Below, in pieces: positions 12,536 to 24,559 of a DNA stretch of 64,000 nucleotides; positions within the stretch are counted from its first letter, which is position 1; each line of letters begins with the position of its first letter. The stretch lies in the NCBI GenBank assembly GCA_037349105.1, contig JAYJMM010000100.1, forward strand, positions 3,125,001 through 3,189,000, given 5' to 3'. Source of the stretch: Limnomonas spitsbergensis. Its lineage: Eukaryota; Chlorophyta; Chlorophyceae; Chlamydomonadales. Position numbers and translations under genes: made by a program. The notes under the pieces were generated by a model. It ran no database searches. It was not told the origin of the DNA and saw only the letters and a program-made list of their open reading frames with translations.

Positions 12536-13914
12536 CTACTAGTATGCACACTCCAAGTCGCATGTGTGATGGGAATAGGAAAGTAAATGGGCCACTAAAT
12601 GGGCTGCATACCATTATACCAACGTCCAGCTGCACTGGCCAAATCCAGAATCTTTCCGAAGGGGCCGTCCTTCTCAGCTTTCAAAGCCCAGGCCAGAGTG
12701 CTACCCTGGCCCCTGGCCCGACAAGGAGCCGATGCATGGCCAGGAACATGATGGCGGCAACAAGCCAGAAGTGAGCACAGCCAATAAGACTGTACAGCGC
12801 ACCAGCTCGGGTTCATCTCTCCCCAAGTACTTCCTGGCTTGACAAGTTGACATCCCATTTTCCTTCATCGCCCCATGTATTCCCCTCACCATTTAGGATT
12901 CTTACGGATTTGTTTTCCAATATATGAATTTGTTTGCCTGTTTCCCTCAGAAACAAGTTTTCCAGCGTTTTGGTTTGAATTCTAGTGCCCAGCATTGATG
13001 GTCCCCCCTAAAGGGATCAGAGGTGAGTAGCGGAAGCATCGTATCGTAAACGTCTTTCGCCATTGCGTGAGGCAATTAATTTTACTTGTTTTGACCGCAT
13101 GGTCAAAAAGCTGTTTTTATTAAGCTGCTGGGGAAACAAATATTTGTTGTTCATCCTTAAAGCCTCTTAAATGGAAAGCTGGTGCTGTGCCAGCGAGATA
13201 AGGCATAGCAAATGCAGGGATTGGTGGGAACGCATACAGCTTGATGAATACAATACCGTCATCGATGTGGGAATGTGTGGGGGACTTGTATGATACAAAT
13301 ACTCACAAGCAACAGCCTCAGATTTAATTATCCAGATATGCGGCCCTAAAATTATTAATCAATGAACCGCATGTTATTTCGTTCGGGCCAATCAAAATTA
13401 AATGGCAGGCAAAGGACGTTTACGGTAATACTTTTTAGAAAATAGTGGTAGCATGGTTTACCGTCCTTCCCTCGCTGTTTCTGTTAATTAGGGTGCTTAA
13501 GCTGCATGGCAGTTACATCACAGCCTACTGCCGGGCAGGGCGGGTGCAACATGCCCTGCTGCTTGATCCCCCGGTCCAGTTTTGTTCTCAGTCAACACAA
13601 TGGTGGCTGCCTAGTGCCAAGCAGCCTCTCTAAGCCTTAAACAATACTCACAGCTCATGACTGATGATGGACTGCATGAAGGGTGAGGTAGTCAAGAGCC
13701 TTGGGCTATGTGCGTATGGCTGAAGTACAGCTGAATCAACCTAAATGAACACTGGCTGGTCAAAGGCCAGGGCCCTGAGCACGCCCTTGCTTCTGGTGGC
13801 CACTGACCAGCTGAAGTTCCACTGTCTCTCCCTCCAGCCATTACAGGAGGATCAGGCAGCCTGAGTGAGGGGGCATATGACGGGTGAATTTGTGAGTTAT
13901 TGAAGTCCAGCAGA

Positions 13915-14065
13915 GCATCATATTTGATGCATGGGATGTGTGCCCGCAAACCAGTACGAGCACATGAATAAACTAGGACAGTGAGCTGGAAAACAGTGCC
14001 CCCCTGAGCAAGCAACCAACACACAACCACAGACAGGTGGCATAGGAATCAACCCCATAGTGCAG
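13915..14065. repeat. Dispersed repeat with TTTGATGCATGGGA core
   Basis: This stretch and 21125-21300 share the same order of motifs: AGAGCATCA, TTTGATGCATGGGA, a GTGCC-rich part, GAGCAAGCAA-like sequence, and ACACAAAACC. A part also occurs near 5440-5540. It is a dispersed non-coding family of unknown type. Confidence 0.65.
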
Positions 14066-14861
14066 AAGGTAAACTGGTAAACTGAAAAAGGTAACAAAAT
14101 ACTGGAGATGTGGCCTTCAGGGTTGGGAGGGGCCAAGAGGCTTGCAGGCCCTCCTAGCAGTCCAGCTGGTCCTAACCTTTTATGTTTCTTTCCACACGGA
14201 GAGGATGTGGGGAGCAACGTAACAGACTGGGACCAGTTGTACTGCTAGCCATAGAATATTTCCTTGCTGTCATAAAGCCCACTGGCACCATGGAACCACC
14301 CTGAAGGCACCTGTCCCGTGCATGATGTTCCGCTGGACTTCCAAAATACGGTATATGATCACTGCCCCCCTCCACCCCCTTGCCGGCCAGTGAAGGCAGC
14401 ATTGAGTCTGATTTGAATCGCTCAGTTTTTTGGAATAGAATGGCTTAGAAGCGCAGAGAAATTGGTTGTCTGGCTTGGATCAATGAGCTCAGATCATGAG
14501 AGCGACACTACGGTACTGTGACGTGTCCTCTGAAAGTGGTCCGACCAGGTCCGACCTGCCATTTCTGGGCGCGTAAAAAGGAATATTCCCCCGAACCCCC
14601 ACCCCTGCCCACCAACCCCCCACGGAGCACGCCACATTCATTGCATTTGTGTTGCTAACCTGAACTACAGGCCATTAATTTATTACAATTATCGAACTTA
14701 CTAGCGCTGATATCTCGTCATGTCCGATAGACCGGTCAGTCAAGCAGGCCACACTACTTGTTTGCTAGTTCGCCACTGATGTCCAGACCTTGGCCTCTCT
14801 GCTCTGTGCGTCACATTTCGGCAGTAATATATCCCTGACATCCCTCTGCATTTGAACGCAG

Positions 14862-17800
14862 ACAGGGACCGATGGATCGGATCACGTTTACAGGGAGCGG
14901 GTGGAGAAAGGTAAGCTATTCGTCGCTAGACGAGCTTGCTCTGCTCAAGTACCGGTATATGTTCGCCATCTGACGGGTATTGGCCTGAATGGGCTACTCC
15001 GATTGCAGCTTACGCTGCGCTGGCGTCCAGTCGGAAGTGGGGCGGGAGATACCTATTCATCCTGGTAAGCGCAGCATTAGCAGATGATTGCTGTTTGGAT
15101 GCTTCTCGGCATGGCTGGTTAGATGCATGGGCGTGCTGTCTACCGCATGGCAGGTGCACACTGCAATGCCTCGGATTTCACTGCATACCTCGTTTACAAG
15201 CTTGGTGCAGTTCAGATCCCGCATGGCAGCTGTATGGAGATGACAGGGTGGGGCCTGTCATTAGCACGGATTGGGCTTCCCTCCTGTAGGGCAAGGTAGC
15301 ACCTTGAAACAGCAATCCTCCTGGTTGTGATCAATGCCGAGCAGGGAATAGCCGAGTTATGTGAAAGAATGTTCTGGCATAGCAAAGGGTCCATTTAGAC
15401 TTGAGGGCCTTTTGTCTTGCAGTCAAGGGAGACATGGCCTCTGAGTGGTCTTATGCTGGCGTCTGATGCGCTTGGTTGCATGGTGTGGCGTGCCATGCAT
15501 GGTAGCATGGCGAAGTCTGCCATGCATGGGATGTTGAGACGTGCATGGCATTCATGGTTGCATGGCGTGCCATGCGTAATTGTGTCTGGACGGCAGTCTG
15601 CAGCCGAGGCCGTGATTTGTTCCCTGCTGATCTGCTCATCTGCTGTCCACTTTTCACCATGCAGTTCTTCCCCATGTTCATGCGGACGCTTTGGTATACC
15701 ATGGTTGCCTCACTTGTCGGTGAGCCTCATGCATCTCCCATGATTCCTGTACTCCCTGTGCCGCCTGTCTGTACCTCCTGTTCTGACCAGTTATCCTCTA
15801 TCGCCTGATAAAGCCCCACTTCAGTATCGATTCTTGACATCAGGTCAGAAGCACTACGATGTAGGCTGAACCATGCAGGCAGCAGGCAGGCTGCATTTTG
15901 CATGCATGTAAGGTGCAGGCTGCACCATGCACCCAAGTTGCCAACCACTACAGCTTCGTAGGCCGGCGGGGTCTCCTACCAAAGATTGCATTCCTTATTC
16001 CTGATGTGCCATAGGGTACTGGCTGCACCATGCAGGGTGCAGGCCACAGGCAGGCTGCATCATGCAGCAGTAGTCTGCGCCTAAGTGGCCAACCACTATA
16101 GCTTTGATCGCATCGAATTTAGCAGGCTGTCGGGGATCTCCTATCAGGGATGGCATTCCTTTTCCTGATGTGCCATTAGCGTGCGTTCCCAGTTTGGTCT
16201 TGTAGGGTTTAGGGTTTAGGGGGAGTCTGGCTCTTGCAGAACGGCTGTGTAACCGCTGGGCCAGTGCATCTTCTCACCGCACAACATGCACCCACGCAGG
16301 GCTCTCGACAAATTACCCTGCCATGCTCATGGCTGGGCTGCACGTGGCATCTTTGATTACCTTTTACCTCGGTAAGCTGAGAGGGAAAAGGGAAATAGAA
16401 GACGAACTAGACGGGAGCTGGAAAAGAAGCTGACAGCGATACCTCAGTCCTTTATACTTGGCCGATATATGCGTGTATTAGTTGTTGGCCATGCACTCTC
16501 TTCCTTTGTTCCGGCATGCCCCCATTGCAACATACAAATGAACTATTTTGAGCTCCAGCTCGCCGGGCATGTCGCGTCGTAAGATTCGTGCAGCTCACAT
16601 CTGATGGTGCATGAAATTCAAATTCAAGCAGCTTATTTCAAATCTCATATCAGATATGGCCCTATCCAGATATCCTGTGCATTGAAATCTCATACGACCA
16701 TATTCCGTAAACCCAAGAATCCTTTTGTTCTGCGCAGCCAGACCTGGATCTCCGAAAGAGAAGTTCTTCCTGGTCAAGGTCTGCAGCTCCTTGAACATCT
16801 TTGTGCTGGCCATGGTAGGTGACTAGGCGTTGAATCTGTGGCTGCACGTATTTACAGATGTTCCTGTTGTTCTGGACCAGTTAGGTGATGACATTGGCGT
16901 GGGTACCCCTGTCTTGCGGGCTCAGGATGTTGCAGGGCTACACTGTACAGAATACGGTACGGAATGGACAAATGGGCCGGTACGGTACCGTACTGGTGCA
17001 ATTTTGCCGGATCTGTGCACTTTGCTGTACTGTTGAATGTGTCCATACTGTCCATACTAGAGCCTGCAATTATGACCACCTGCTGAGCCTTGTCCGCTAT
17101 GGCTGCCTCCCCTTCATTCCCATTGATTTGGGCCCAAACGGCCTGACCAGGTAACCCTGTGTTCATGGGTTGAAGTGAAGGTTTCAGGCTTTCAAACCAT
17201 GAAACCTAGAACCGTAACCCTAACCCTGGGATGAAGTGCACAGCTTTGACACCTTGTAGTGCTGACCCTTCTGGTGCAGCCTTGTCGTCCTTTCGCAGGC
17301 TTTCTCTATTCAAGCTGAAAGTCTCGTCGACCCGCGTGCCCTCTTGCCCAATCGCGCCCTTGCCAGCCCATTTATCTGAATGCCCTCTTGCCCACTCTGC
17401 CCGTGCCACCTATCTGCTTGCCTCCTGCCCGCTTCCCTTTCCCACCCATGCATGCTCACTTATCTGCCTCCCCTTTTCCCCACTATGCCCTTGCCTGCCC
17501 ACTGACCTGCCTGCCCTTTTCCCCGCTATGCCCTTGCCTGCCCATTTATCTGCCTGCTCTTTTCCCTGCTATGCCCTTCCTTGTTATCTGCCTTTCCTCT
17601 TGCCTGGTCTGCCCTTGCCTTCCCACTGACCTGCCTGCCCCTTTCCCCGCTATGCCCTTGCCTAGATTGCAGTGAACGCATATCGGTACCATGTGCTGTC
17701 CAATGTGGAGGTCCATGTCTCTCACCGCCTATTCATGAAGATGGAGGAGCAGCTGGGGGTGAATGGAGGTGGGGGGGCAGAAGGCATGAAAAGAGGTAGT

Positions 17801-19728
17801 AGGATTGGGTGTGTGTGGGGGGGGGGGCAGACATGGTGAATAGAGTTAGGGGGGCCAGTGGGGAGCAAGCATGAAGGATGGTGCTCTGCGTCCTGTCTGG
17901 CTCACGAACTGCGCAGCAGGCTCTTGAATGCCTGCCTTCTCACAAGCCCCGGAACACCGCCTAGGGGGGAGCATTTGTCTGGATCAGGGCGTATTGCCAA
18001 AATGCTGTTGGCCCTTTTTGCGCTGTATGGTATGCTTCAGTGGCAGCAGCCTCGTAGAAGCTAGGGTGAATGGAACCCTAGCTTTTGCCTGAAGCCTGCC
18101 TGCCTGACTTAAAAGGATATGCGTTTTGACTGACTGGTGTGGACACAGAAAGCCGAATCAGAGATGTCAAGAGGCGGAGAGGTGGCAGCGTATATTTTTT
18201 TAAGTGGCACTAGTTCGTCAAGCTAGGGCAAGGAAACTACAAGGGCTGGCACTCTAGTTCGTCAGGCAAGGGCAAGGAAAACGGCAGAAAGCCCAGAATC
18301 GACAGAGAACACGAGAGAGTTCAATTGCCATGGGAAGATCAACGTTCAAATTCTTACTACCAAAGGAAAGCCTAGTAGACAATAGCCTACCGACTGAATG
18401 GCCGGGAAGGGTGAACACTTACACCGACGCCCCTATGGCCTAAACCGGGCCCCTGGCGCCTCTGGCTTTATTCAGGTTTCAAGCAGCAGATCCATGCCTC
18501 CAGCAAGTGACCAGGTCCTGATGCTCCTCACGCCTAATCCTTACTCCTGGCGCCTAGCGCCGAATCCAGGTCCCAAGCATTTGATCCATGCCCCGAGCAA
18601 GTGACCTAGCCTCTCACCCAGGTTCTTGATGCTCCTAGCGACTAGTCCACGCCTCCAGCGAGGAGCCTGTGTTTGATTTTGCATGTCTGCTGAGACGGCT
18701 TGCTTTCAGGCATTTTTAAATTTTCAGCAGGGTCGCTAGCTGTTGTCGCATACTGTGCGTTCTCTTTGCTGCTGCATCTCCTGCAGAGCTGGCAGAGTTT
18801 CTTGCTGTTGCTTCAGACTTCATCGCCATGGTGCTGGCCAAGGTGGATGTGTGGCTGGACGGCGTATGCTTCTTGTTTGGTTGCCTGGCCATGTCAAACC
18901 TTCATACCTAGTGAGTTCCCTGGGGGGGGGGGGGTGAAAGGCATTAGTTGGGGGTGTGGGGGAAAGTAAGTTATTAAGGGCAAACATTGCTGGCCAGAGC
19001 CGATGTGTGGCTGGACGGCATTTGATCCCTGTTTGGTTGCCTAGTGATATCAAACCTACATATCTAGTGAGTGCCCTGCGGTTGAAGGGCATGGTGGGCA
19101 AATACTGCTGGCCTAGGCGGATGTGTGACTGAGTGGTGGTTGCTTCCTGTTTACTTGCCTGGTAAATTCAAACCTACATATCTGATGAGTGCCTTGAGGG
19201 GTTCAAGGGCATGGAGATTGCTTGGAGTGCAAATGTCATTGGTGCTGAAGTCAAGGGCATGGGGAGTGCAAAACTGCGAGTGCCGATGCGGTGGATATTA
19301 AAGGCATGAGTGCAAATGCCTTCCCTACCGTACTGCAGGATGTGGGTTATCACTTGTCCCATTTTGTTCTAGTACCCTGTATTCAGTGCCACTGTTCAGC
19401 TTGAACTGAACAAGATTTCAGAGGATGTGGATCCGGAATCAGGAAGTCATGTCCACCCTCTGCCCTGTCCCTCGTGTCACTGTCCAGATTGGCTGAACAA
19501 GAATGCAAAGGATGTGGATCGGCACCCCTTGATCAACACTCATGTCTGCCCCTCTTGCCCCACTGCCCCGTTTTTAGTGTCACTGTTCAAATTGGGCTGA
19601 ACCAGAAGTCAGTGGCGCTGGCCAAGGCCGCCGACGATGCCAAGAGGGCACAGGCGGAGAAATCACAGCCGGTTGGCAAGATGAACCTGCCTCAAGGTGC
19701 TGGCAAGCGCAGGTCTGCTCGAGCTTAA
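14862..19728 (+). CDS. Multi-pass membrane protein of unknown family (5' end unresolved)
   Basis: Exons: 14862-14910, 15009-15064, 15665-15719, 16300-16371, 16738-16814, 16858-16879, 17673-17758, 18843-18910, 19578-19728. All junctions are GT-AG and all phases agree, giving at least 211 aa ending at a TAA. The protein starts, as far as resolved, with a charged stretch (HVYRERVEKAYAALASSRK). Four hydrophobic segments follow: FFPMFMRTLWYTMVASLVGL, AMLMAGLHVASLITFYL, VCSSLNIFVLAMMFLLFW and DGVCFLFGCLAMSNL. The tail is Lys/Ala-rich and basic (KRRSARA). The layout somewhat resembles BAP29/BAP31 ER proteins (membrane helices, then a charged helical tail), but I do not recognise the family with confidence. 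The exon 8 acceptor has an alternative (AG at 18817-18818) if exon 7 uses a later donor. The first exon has a strong acceptor, so more exons should lie upstream. Introns carry decayed copies of exons 8 and 9. Confidence 0.65.
15835..16170. repeat. Direct duplication of ~130-150 bp
   Basis: Two copies share GCAGGCAGGCTGCAT, GGCCAACCACTA-AGCTT, GGGGTCTCCTA and CATTCCTTTTCCTGATGTGCC. They lie in the intron between the third and fourth exons of the membrane-protein gene. Confidence 0.75.
16206..16226 (+). repeat. Interstitial TTTAGGG telomere-like motif
   Basis: Three adjoining units read AGGG-TTTAGGG-TTTAGGG. TTTAGGG is the plant-type telomere repeat, also used by many green algae. Three units inside an intron are not a telomere; this may be a repair scar or chance. 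Confidence 0.5.
17440..17670. repeat. Pyrimidine-rich imperfect tandem repeat upstream of an acceptor
   Basis: Units of about 40-60 bp with CTTTTCCCCGCTATGCCCTTGC and CTGCCTGCCC repeat four to five times. The array runs directly into the polypyrimidine tract and acceptor (AG at 17671-17672) of the seventh exon of the membrane-protein gene. The open plus-strand frame here is a repeat artefact. Confidence 0.8.
18980..19205 (+). repeat. Two decayed copies of the preceding exon and its donor
   Basis: The real exon (18843-18910) reads GATGTGTGGCTGGACGGC at its start and ends at CATACCTA/GTGAGT. Copies near 18998-19076 and 19118-19192 keep GATGTGTGGCTGG-like starts, the TTTGGTTGCCT middle, and a CTACATATCTAGTGAGTGCC-like donor end. 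Both have frame-breaking changes. Confidence 0.85.
19375..19535 (+). repeat. Two decayed copies of the last exon start with acceptor
   Basis: The last exon begins at 19578 with TGTCACTGTTCAAATTGGG after a TTTTTAG acceptor. Copies near 19380-19440 (GTGCCACTGTTCAGCTTG) and 19473-19530 (GTGTCACTGTCCAGATTGG) lie upstream in the intron, each followed by AGGATGTGGATC. Neither keeps the frame. Confidence 0.8.
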
Positions 19729-20389
19729 GAAGACGGGTCCATAATTTGAAAAGAGAAAGTATGCTGCAGCCTCTGAGGCGACCTTGGATTATGTGGAGGA
19801 CATTTTGCCATGCCCGGTCATCAATCGATGGGCTTTCATATCGATGACACAAAAGTGTGTCGATTTTGAGGTTGTTTTTCATACCTTGTGGCAATATCTT
19901 GTCAAAATGCTTGACTAGCCATTGAGCCACTCCCTTCAGCAACTTCTCAATGATCACCAGGATGATAACTTTCACTTTGCTGATATCAGAGGGGACGGTA
20001 CTTCCCCCGAGCGATTTTGAATGACTGCTCCCCCTAGCTCCCCCTCCTGGCGACGTCACAGCCATCTCTAGCAGGATGACTGCTCCCATCATTATCCCCC
20101 TGATCTCTAGACCCAAACCCGCTATGATAAATGTGTTGAAATGCCCTCGTGGAATCTTCAACTGATAAAGTAGAAAAATAAAAATTACTTGTATGCCAGG
20201 TATGCTGAAGTAGGTATTCGACAGACAAAATCGCAAACTTGGGCGGGCTCTCCAAAGGTACCAAGTGCGTGTCAAACAGTCAGGCTTCACAGGACTTAAT
20301 TTTTACAAGCAAGCGAGTCCAAAATTACCGACAGCTTCAAAGTTGGGATGCTAGTCGTGCTATCACAAGTGCGCTGCATGTGAATAACG

Positions 20390-21035
20390 TTACACCTCTG
20401 GGCCCGCTCAAAGCTCGGCTGTGGGGGGGCCCAACTGTTCAGAAGGGAGTAAAGAAGGAACTAAAGTAAGAGAGGGGGGAAGGAACAAAAGGAGTGGCCG
20501 GGAAGGCAAAGAAGACCAAGTCCAACACCTGAGTTCCACTAGAGACTAGCCCTCAACAAAGCCTCTAAGAAAAGAAAAGTCCAGAAAAGCAAGCGTATCC
20601 CACCCCTGCTTGGCCACGAGGGCGCCCCACTGATCAGAAGGGAGAAGAGAATAAACTAAAAAGGGGGCAAACAACAACAAAAGTCGTTGGCCTTTCCGGC
20701 CTTCTCTTTTGGTCATTTGTTTATTGTTGTTTTCGTTTGCCCCCATTTTAGTTTCCTCTCTTCTCCCTTCTGATCAGTGGGGCGCCCTCGCGGCCAAGCA
20801 TGGGTGAGATACGCCTGCTTTTATGGACCTTTCTTTGAGAGGCTTTGTTGAGGGCTGCTCTATAGTGGAACTCAGGTGTCGGACTTGGTCTTCTTTGCCT
20901 TCCCTTCTTATCCTTTTGTTCCTTTCCCCCCCTCTTCCTTTTAGTTCTTCTTTTCTCCCTTCTGAACAGTTGAGCGCCCGTGCGGCCGAGCTTTGAGCGG
21001 GCCCAGAGGTGTAACGTTTTTCACTAGTGGCCATG
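20390..21035. repeat. Foldback (inverted-repeat) element, ~640 bp
   Basis: The left arm (about 20390-20640) and right arm (about 20765-21030) are inverted copies. They share GGCGCCCCACTGATCAGAAG, AGGGAGAAGAGA, and a GGGCCCGCTCAAAGCTCGG end whose reverse complement appears at 20990. An inner pair (20640-20690 and 20715-20765) is also inverted. The arms belong to a dispersed family with a GGCGCCCACGCGG..GAGC core and a GGTGTAACGTTATTGAC-like end. Other copies are seen near 25440, 32325, 32635, 51375 and 61350. Confidence 0.8.
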
Positions 21036-21124
21036 AAATAGCTACCAAGATCCAGTACAGGTAACTGAGTATTGCAGTATGTGTTCATAATTTAATACAT
21101 CTGGGGCCTGTGAGTTTACATGAA

Positions 21125-21300
21125 GTTTAACAGCCCAGGAGAGCATCACATTTGATGTATGGGACATGTGCCTGACTACCTGTAAACAAGTACAGGCACT
21201 TCATCGGCTAGAAAGGCGAGCGAAAACCAGTGACCCCCCTGGGCAAGCAAAAACACAAAACCAAAAGACAGTGGTGTGCGTATGAGCCCCATCACGCGAA
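21125..21300. repeat. Dispersed repeat, TTTGATGTATGGGACATGTG copy
   Basis: This is a second full-length copy of the family described near 13915, with the same motif order and about the same length. No coding potential is visible. Confidence 0.65.
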
Positions 21301-21842
21301 AGATGAGCCCCAGTCACAAAAACTGTTCAAAAAGGCAGTACTGCAATCGATATCCTGATGTGCAGGGCTTGAAGTGGTCGGCGGAAACCAGTGCCCTGCA
21401 CCCTGCTAGCGCCCAATCCACGCTATAAATCTGAAGCAACGTCAGTCAATGTTAAAACATTCTGCTAGAAGCAGCTGGGCGGGATTGCAAGCATTTTGAC
21501 CAGGGGGACCGCCCAGATTTAGACACAAGCAACAACCTTGCACACAAATATTCTGTCCTGAATCTGAAAAAAATCTAAATCTGCCAATGACCGAATTAAT
21601 TTGACATTGACATTTGTCACTCAACTTTGACGATGATCTGGGCCAACTGGTTTTAACTAACAGAGACCACAGCGTCCTGATTCCTGAACAGCCTCACCAA
21701 ATGTATAAAGCTTCATAACTAGGCAAGGTTATTCCAGGCGGCTATGTTCACTACTGGCTGACGCCAGGGTGGTCATCCAGCCGGATCATCGTCAAATATG
21801 GATATTGCTCGTCAAGATCTGTGCGTGCTGCAGCTGTTTTCT

Positions 21843-22970
21843 CTAGGGCTGCTGCTCTAGCTTGCCGTCTGCAAGCACATGCACATCCACTTTCTTGACG
21901 ACACCCTCAACAGCTGGCTCAACAGAGTTGGAGCCGTTGGAGTGAGTGACAGACACTGACTTGACGGGAGCTACAGCCTGTGAAAGTAGGTGGGAATATG
22001 TCAATGCTTTATTGGTATCTCCAATTTGAATTATGAAAACCAGGGATACAAATCAGAAGTGATTGCAGGTGATTGGTTAGGATTTGAGGACTCAGAATCT
22101 GGGAGGAGCAGGAGATGCTGGCAAGCCTGGTGGGCCGATGGGCATTCAGCAGCAGGATATGTAGCTCCCTGCATCTAGCACCAGATTAGGGCGACCATGC
22201 CTGACTCATTGACGGCTGCATGGCAGGTCAGGCCAGTGGGGCAACAGGCAGAGACAAGCCGTATTGATCGGAAGTCCAGAGAGGCACCGCTCAGTCAGCG
22301 CTGTCAGCATGCTGCGGCAGGGTTCACCCAGCCAACAAATTCACCTAATTTCCATGTCTACATAAGCCTGACAGTCAGGATCAGACATTCCAATCCGGTG
22401 ATGATAATATACCGGTATCTGGCCCACAGCATATGGCCTAGTGGGTCCCACTGGATTGGCCCATGCAGGAGAAAGGAGCCTAGATTCATGGAGCCTATCT
22501 GAGTAAAAATCCAAAGTGGAAACTTGAAGTCCTCGAGCACGATGCACCGGCTTCGGTCTATGCGGTGCACGGATGCTGCAGTGGTTCGATTTTCGACCTG
22601 CAGCGGCATCACGCACCTGCCAAGATCCCATGTCGAGGCTCTTCTCTTTGAATAAGTAGCTCTCTCCTGCCTGTATCTGGTGTTCCTCCAGAAGTTCGAT
22701 CTTGTCCTTGTGGTTGTCAAAAGCGACAGTCACAGTCACGGGCCCTGACATTTTGTTGTGGACCTCGACGCTGTCCAGCCGCTTTGGTGCAGGTGCCATA
22801 ACGTTATTCTCAATCTTTAATTTGGAAGCAAGGGATCGTGAGAGAACGAGCGAAACGGGGCCCGGAGATGGAGGGAAAAGTTGAGGATGCAGATAAACGG
22901 AGCCCAAACCAAGGAGAGCCAGAAGTACAGCGACGCCCAACAATTTACTGACGCTGGATTTCGGCTCCAT
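21843..22970 (-). CDS. Small type II membrane protein, family unknown (2 exons)
   Basis: Exon 1 (22970-22617) encodes 118 aa and ends GSWQ at a GTGCGT donor. Exon 2 (21977-21843) follows a TTTCACAG acceptor and encodes 44 aa to a TAG, giving 162 aa in phase. Residues 9-28 (KLLGVAVLLALLGLGSVYL) form one membrane anchor or uncleaved signal after a short basic N-terminus (MEPKSS). The rest is a soluble domain rich in beta-type patterns: VEVHNKMSGPVTVTVAFDN, then KIELLEEHQIQAGESYLF, and GSWQAVAPVKSVSVTHSNG across the splice. A hydrophilic tail (LADGKLEQQP) closes the protein. The pattern suggests a small beta-sandwich in the ER lumen or outside the cell. Unspliced reading past GSWQ gives a basic sequence without structure, which supports the intron. 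I recognise no known domain. Confidence 0.75.
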
Positions 22971-23369
22971 TCAGTTTTGGGGTATGGGAAGCCCTCGCAA
23001 GGTTGTCAATTCCGATGAGGTGACAGGCAAGGGGGGCAGGATCACTGGATCTAGATTTCCTCGACTTTTTCGTGCCTTTTTGTGACTCCAAATGTGGCTG
23101 ACACAGGCTCCGACAAGGATTCAGGGACCACTGCATCAGTCCTCAGCTTTGCTTCTCGGCCCCCCCCCCTTAAAGCCTTTGCACAGGCACCAGTTCTTAC
23201 CCACCGAGTCACACAATAGCGTACGGTTCAGTCCTCAGGTCAGCAGCGCTGGCCGCTCTACTAGGTTGTGGCATATCTATCCGGTTCAAGTTCAGTACTC
23301 ACCATCCCTGTGGTGGATGCCCAACGGCCAGCCAAACCTGGCCTGGTGAACAATAAGACCAGCAATGCT

Positions 23370-23495
23370 TCTCATCACCTCATAGATCTGGAACCTCATA
23401 AATTCAGCGCCTCATAGGTCCAGCACCTCATAGATCCAGCATCTCGAAGATCTAGCACCTCATAGATCTAGCACCTCATAGATCCGGCACCTCCG
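23370..23495. repeat. 16-bp imperfect tandem repeat (AGATCTAGCACCTCAT)
   Basis: Six to seven units of an AGATCTAGCACCTCAT-like sequence follow each other with point changes, decaying to the left. No gene overlaps. Confidence 0.85.
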
Positions 23496-24559
23496 AGCCT
23501 TGATCTGACGACAGAGGGGACTCGACCAAAGCCGGATCGAACCACTGTGTTGACAGCCTGCTCAGAGACCCGTTCCCCCCTGCACTGCTAGCAAAGGACC
23601 GAGCACTGACAAAGGAGCTCCAGCTGTGACTGGCCGGCGGGGTGTGCGTCACCAGCGCCTCCTCCTCCTCACGAGCTCCACTGCATGCCTCCTGCTCAAA
23701 CTGATCACGACCACGTGCAGCTGCGAGCACCAGGACCTGCCAGGTGACGTGGAGGACACTATTTTCTGTAAGGTTTCAGCTACCAATCAGCTACCAGCTA
23801 CCATTCAGCTACGACATGGCCTTCGGCCGTGTAGGCCTGGTGCGACGAGACCTGCCGCTTGGGTCAGCGGCTGTCGGCTGGTCAAAGTTTAGTCCCAACT
23901 GGCCATCAGCATATTGAAGGTGGCTTGAAGAGAAAAAAAAGTAAAACATGGGACTCCCATTGGGAGGAGGACAAGGCGTGAGTGGGCCTCCGAGGCTGTG
24001 AGAATCAGTAAATGACAAGTTAGGTGCGATCTATGGGATCAATGCCTGGTACAAGGTGCTGGAAGCACCAGGTAGGGAGCAGCGCAATTGCATGATGCAA
24101 GAGGAAGAGTGACATGTGCATGGGGAAGTCCAGACATGCCGCTGCAGTGCTGACGTTGCCTATGTAGAATACTGCAAGCGTTAATCCCTTTAACCTTAAG
24201 CATTCCAGTCCCGTCACCACACCTCAGCAGCTCATCCACTGAGAGACACTGAGCTGAGGCTAAAACACACACGCAAGACCAAGTTCTTACTTTTGTGAGC
24301 GCACGTCTATCTTTCAAGCAATCAAGTGTACACGTAGAGTTGTTATTTCTGCCGATCAAGTTCAACTTATGTGCGCAGTTGTGCAATATGCACCCCATCA
24401 CGTTTGACAGGCTGACAGGCAGAGCCACCACTGGGTGGACGGGGACTGAATTATGATCGGGCGCACAGCCGGTGGGCCCAAGCAGCAGGGCTTGCTGTAC
24501 CAATCCCTACACCGCCATCGGCTCTGACGTTACATAATCAATCTTTATTTTTCCGTTAC

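Larger units (their letters stand above)
11598..14861. other. Intergenic region between the J-protein gene and the plus-strand membrane-protein gene
   Basis: The minus-strand J-protein gene starts at 11597, so its promoter should lie just above this position. No reading frame here has a recognisable domain. One short minus-strand segment (12721-12611) reads ALKAEKDGPFGKILDLASAA and ends at a possible donor, so it could be a stray exon, but I could not connect it to anything. Upstream exons of the plus-strand gene beginning at 14862 may also lie here. Confidence 0.4.

Noticed and set aside
15659..15664. ATG at 15659 as the start of the membrane-protein gene
   Set aside because: The CAG that follows it works as an acceptor, and two upstream exons (14862-14910, 15009-15064) join in phase. 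It remains an alternative start.
19580..20290. 236-codon minus-strand open frame
   Set aside because: It overlaps the last exon of the plus-strand membrane-protein gene antisense and shows no domain or splice support.
22341..22616. Unspliced extension of the type II membrane protein to 209 aa, or a 19-nt intron
   Set aside because: The extension is a basic, structureless sequence, and a 19-nt intron is implausible. Splicing to 21977 keeps phase and gives a sensible ending.
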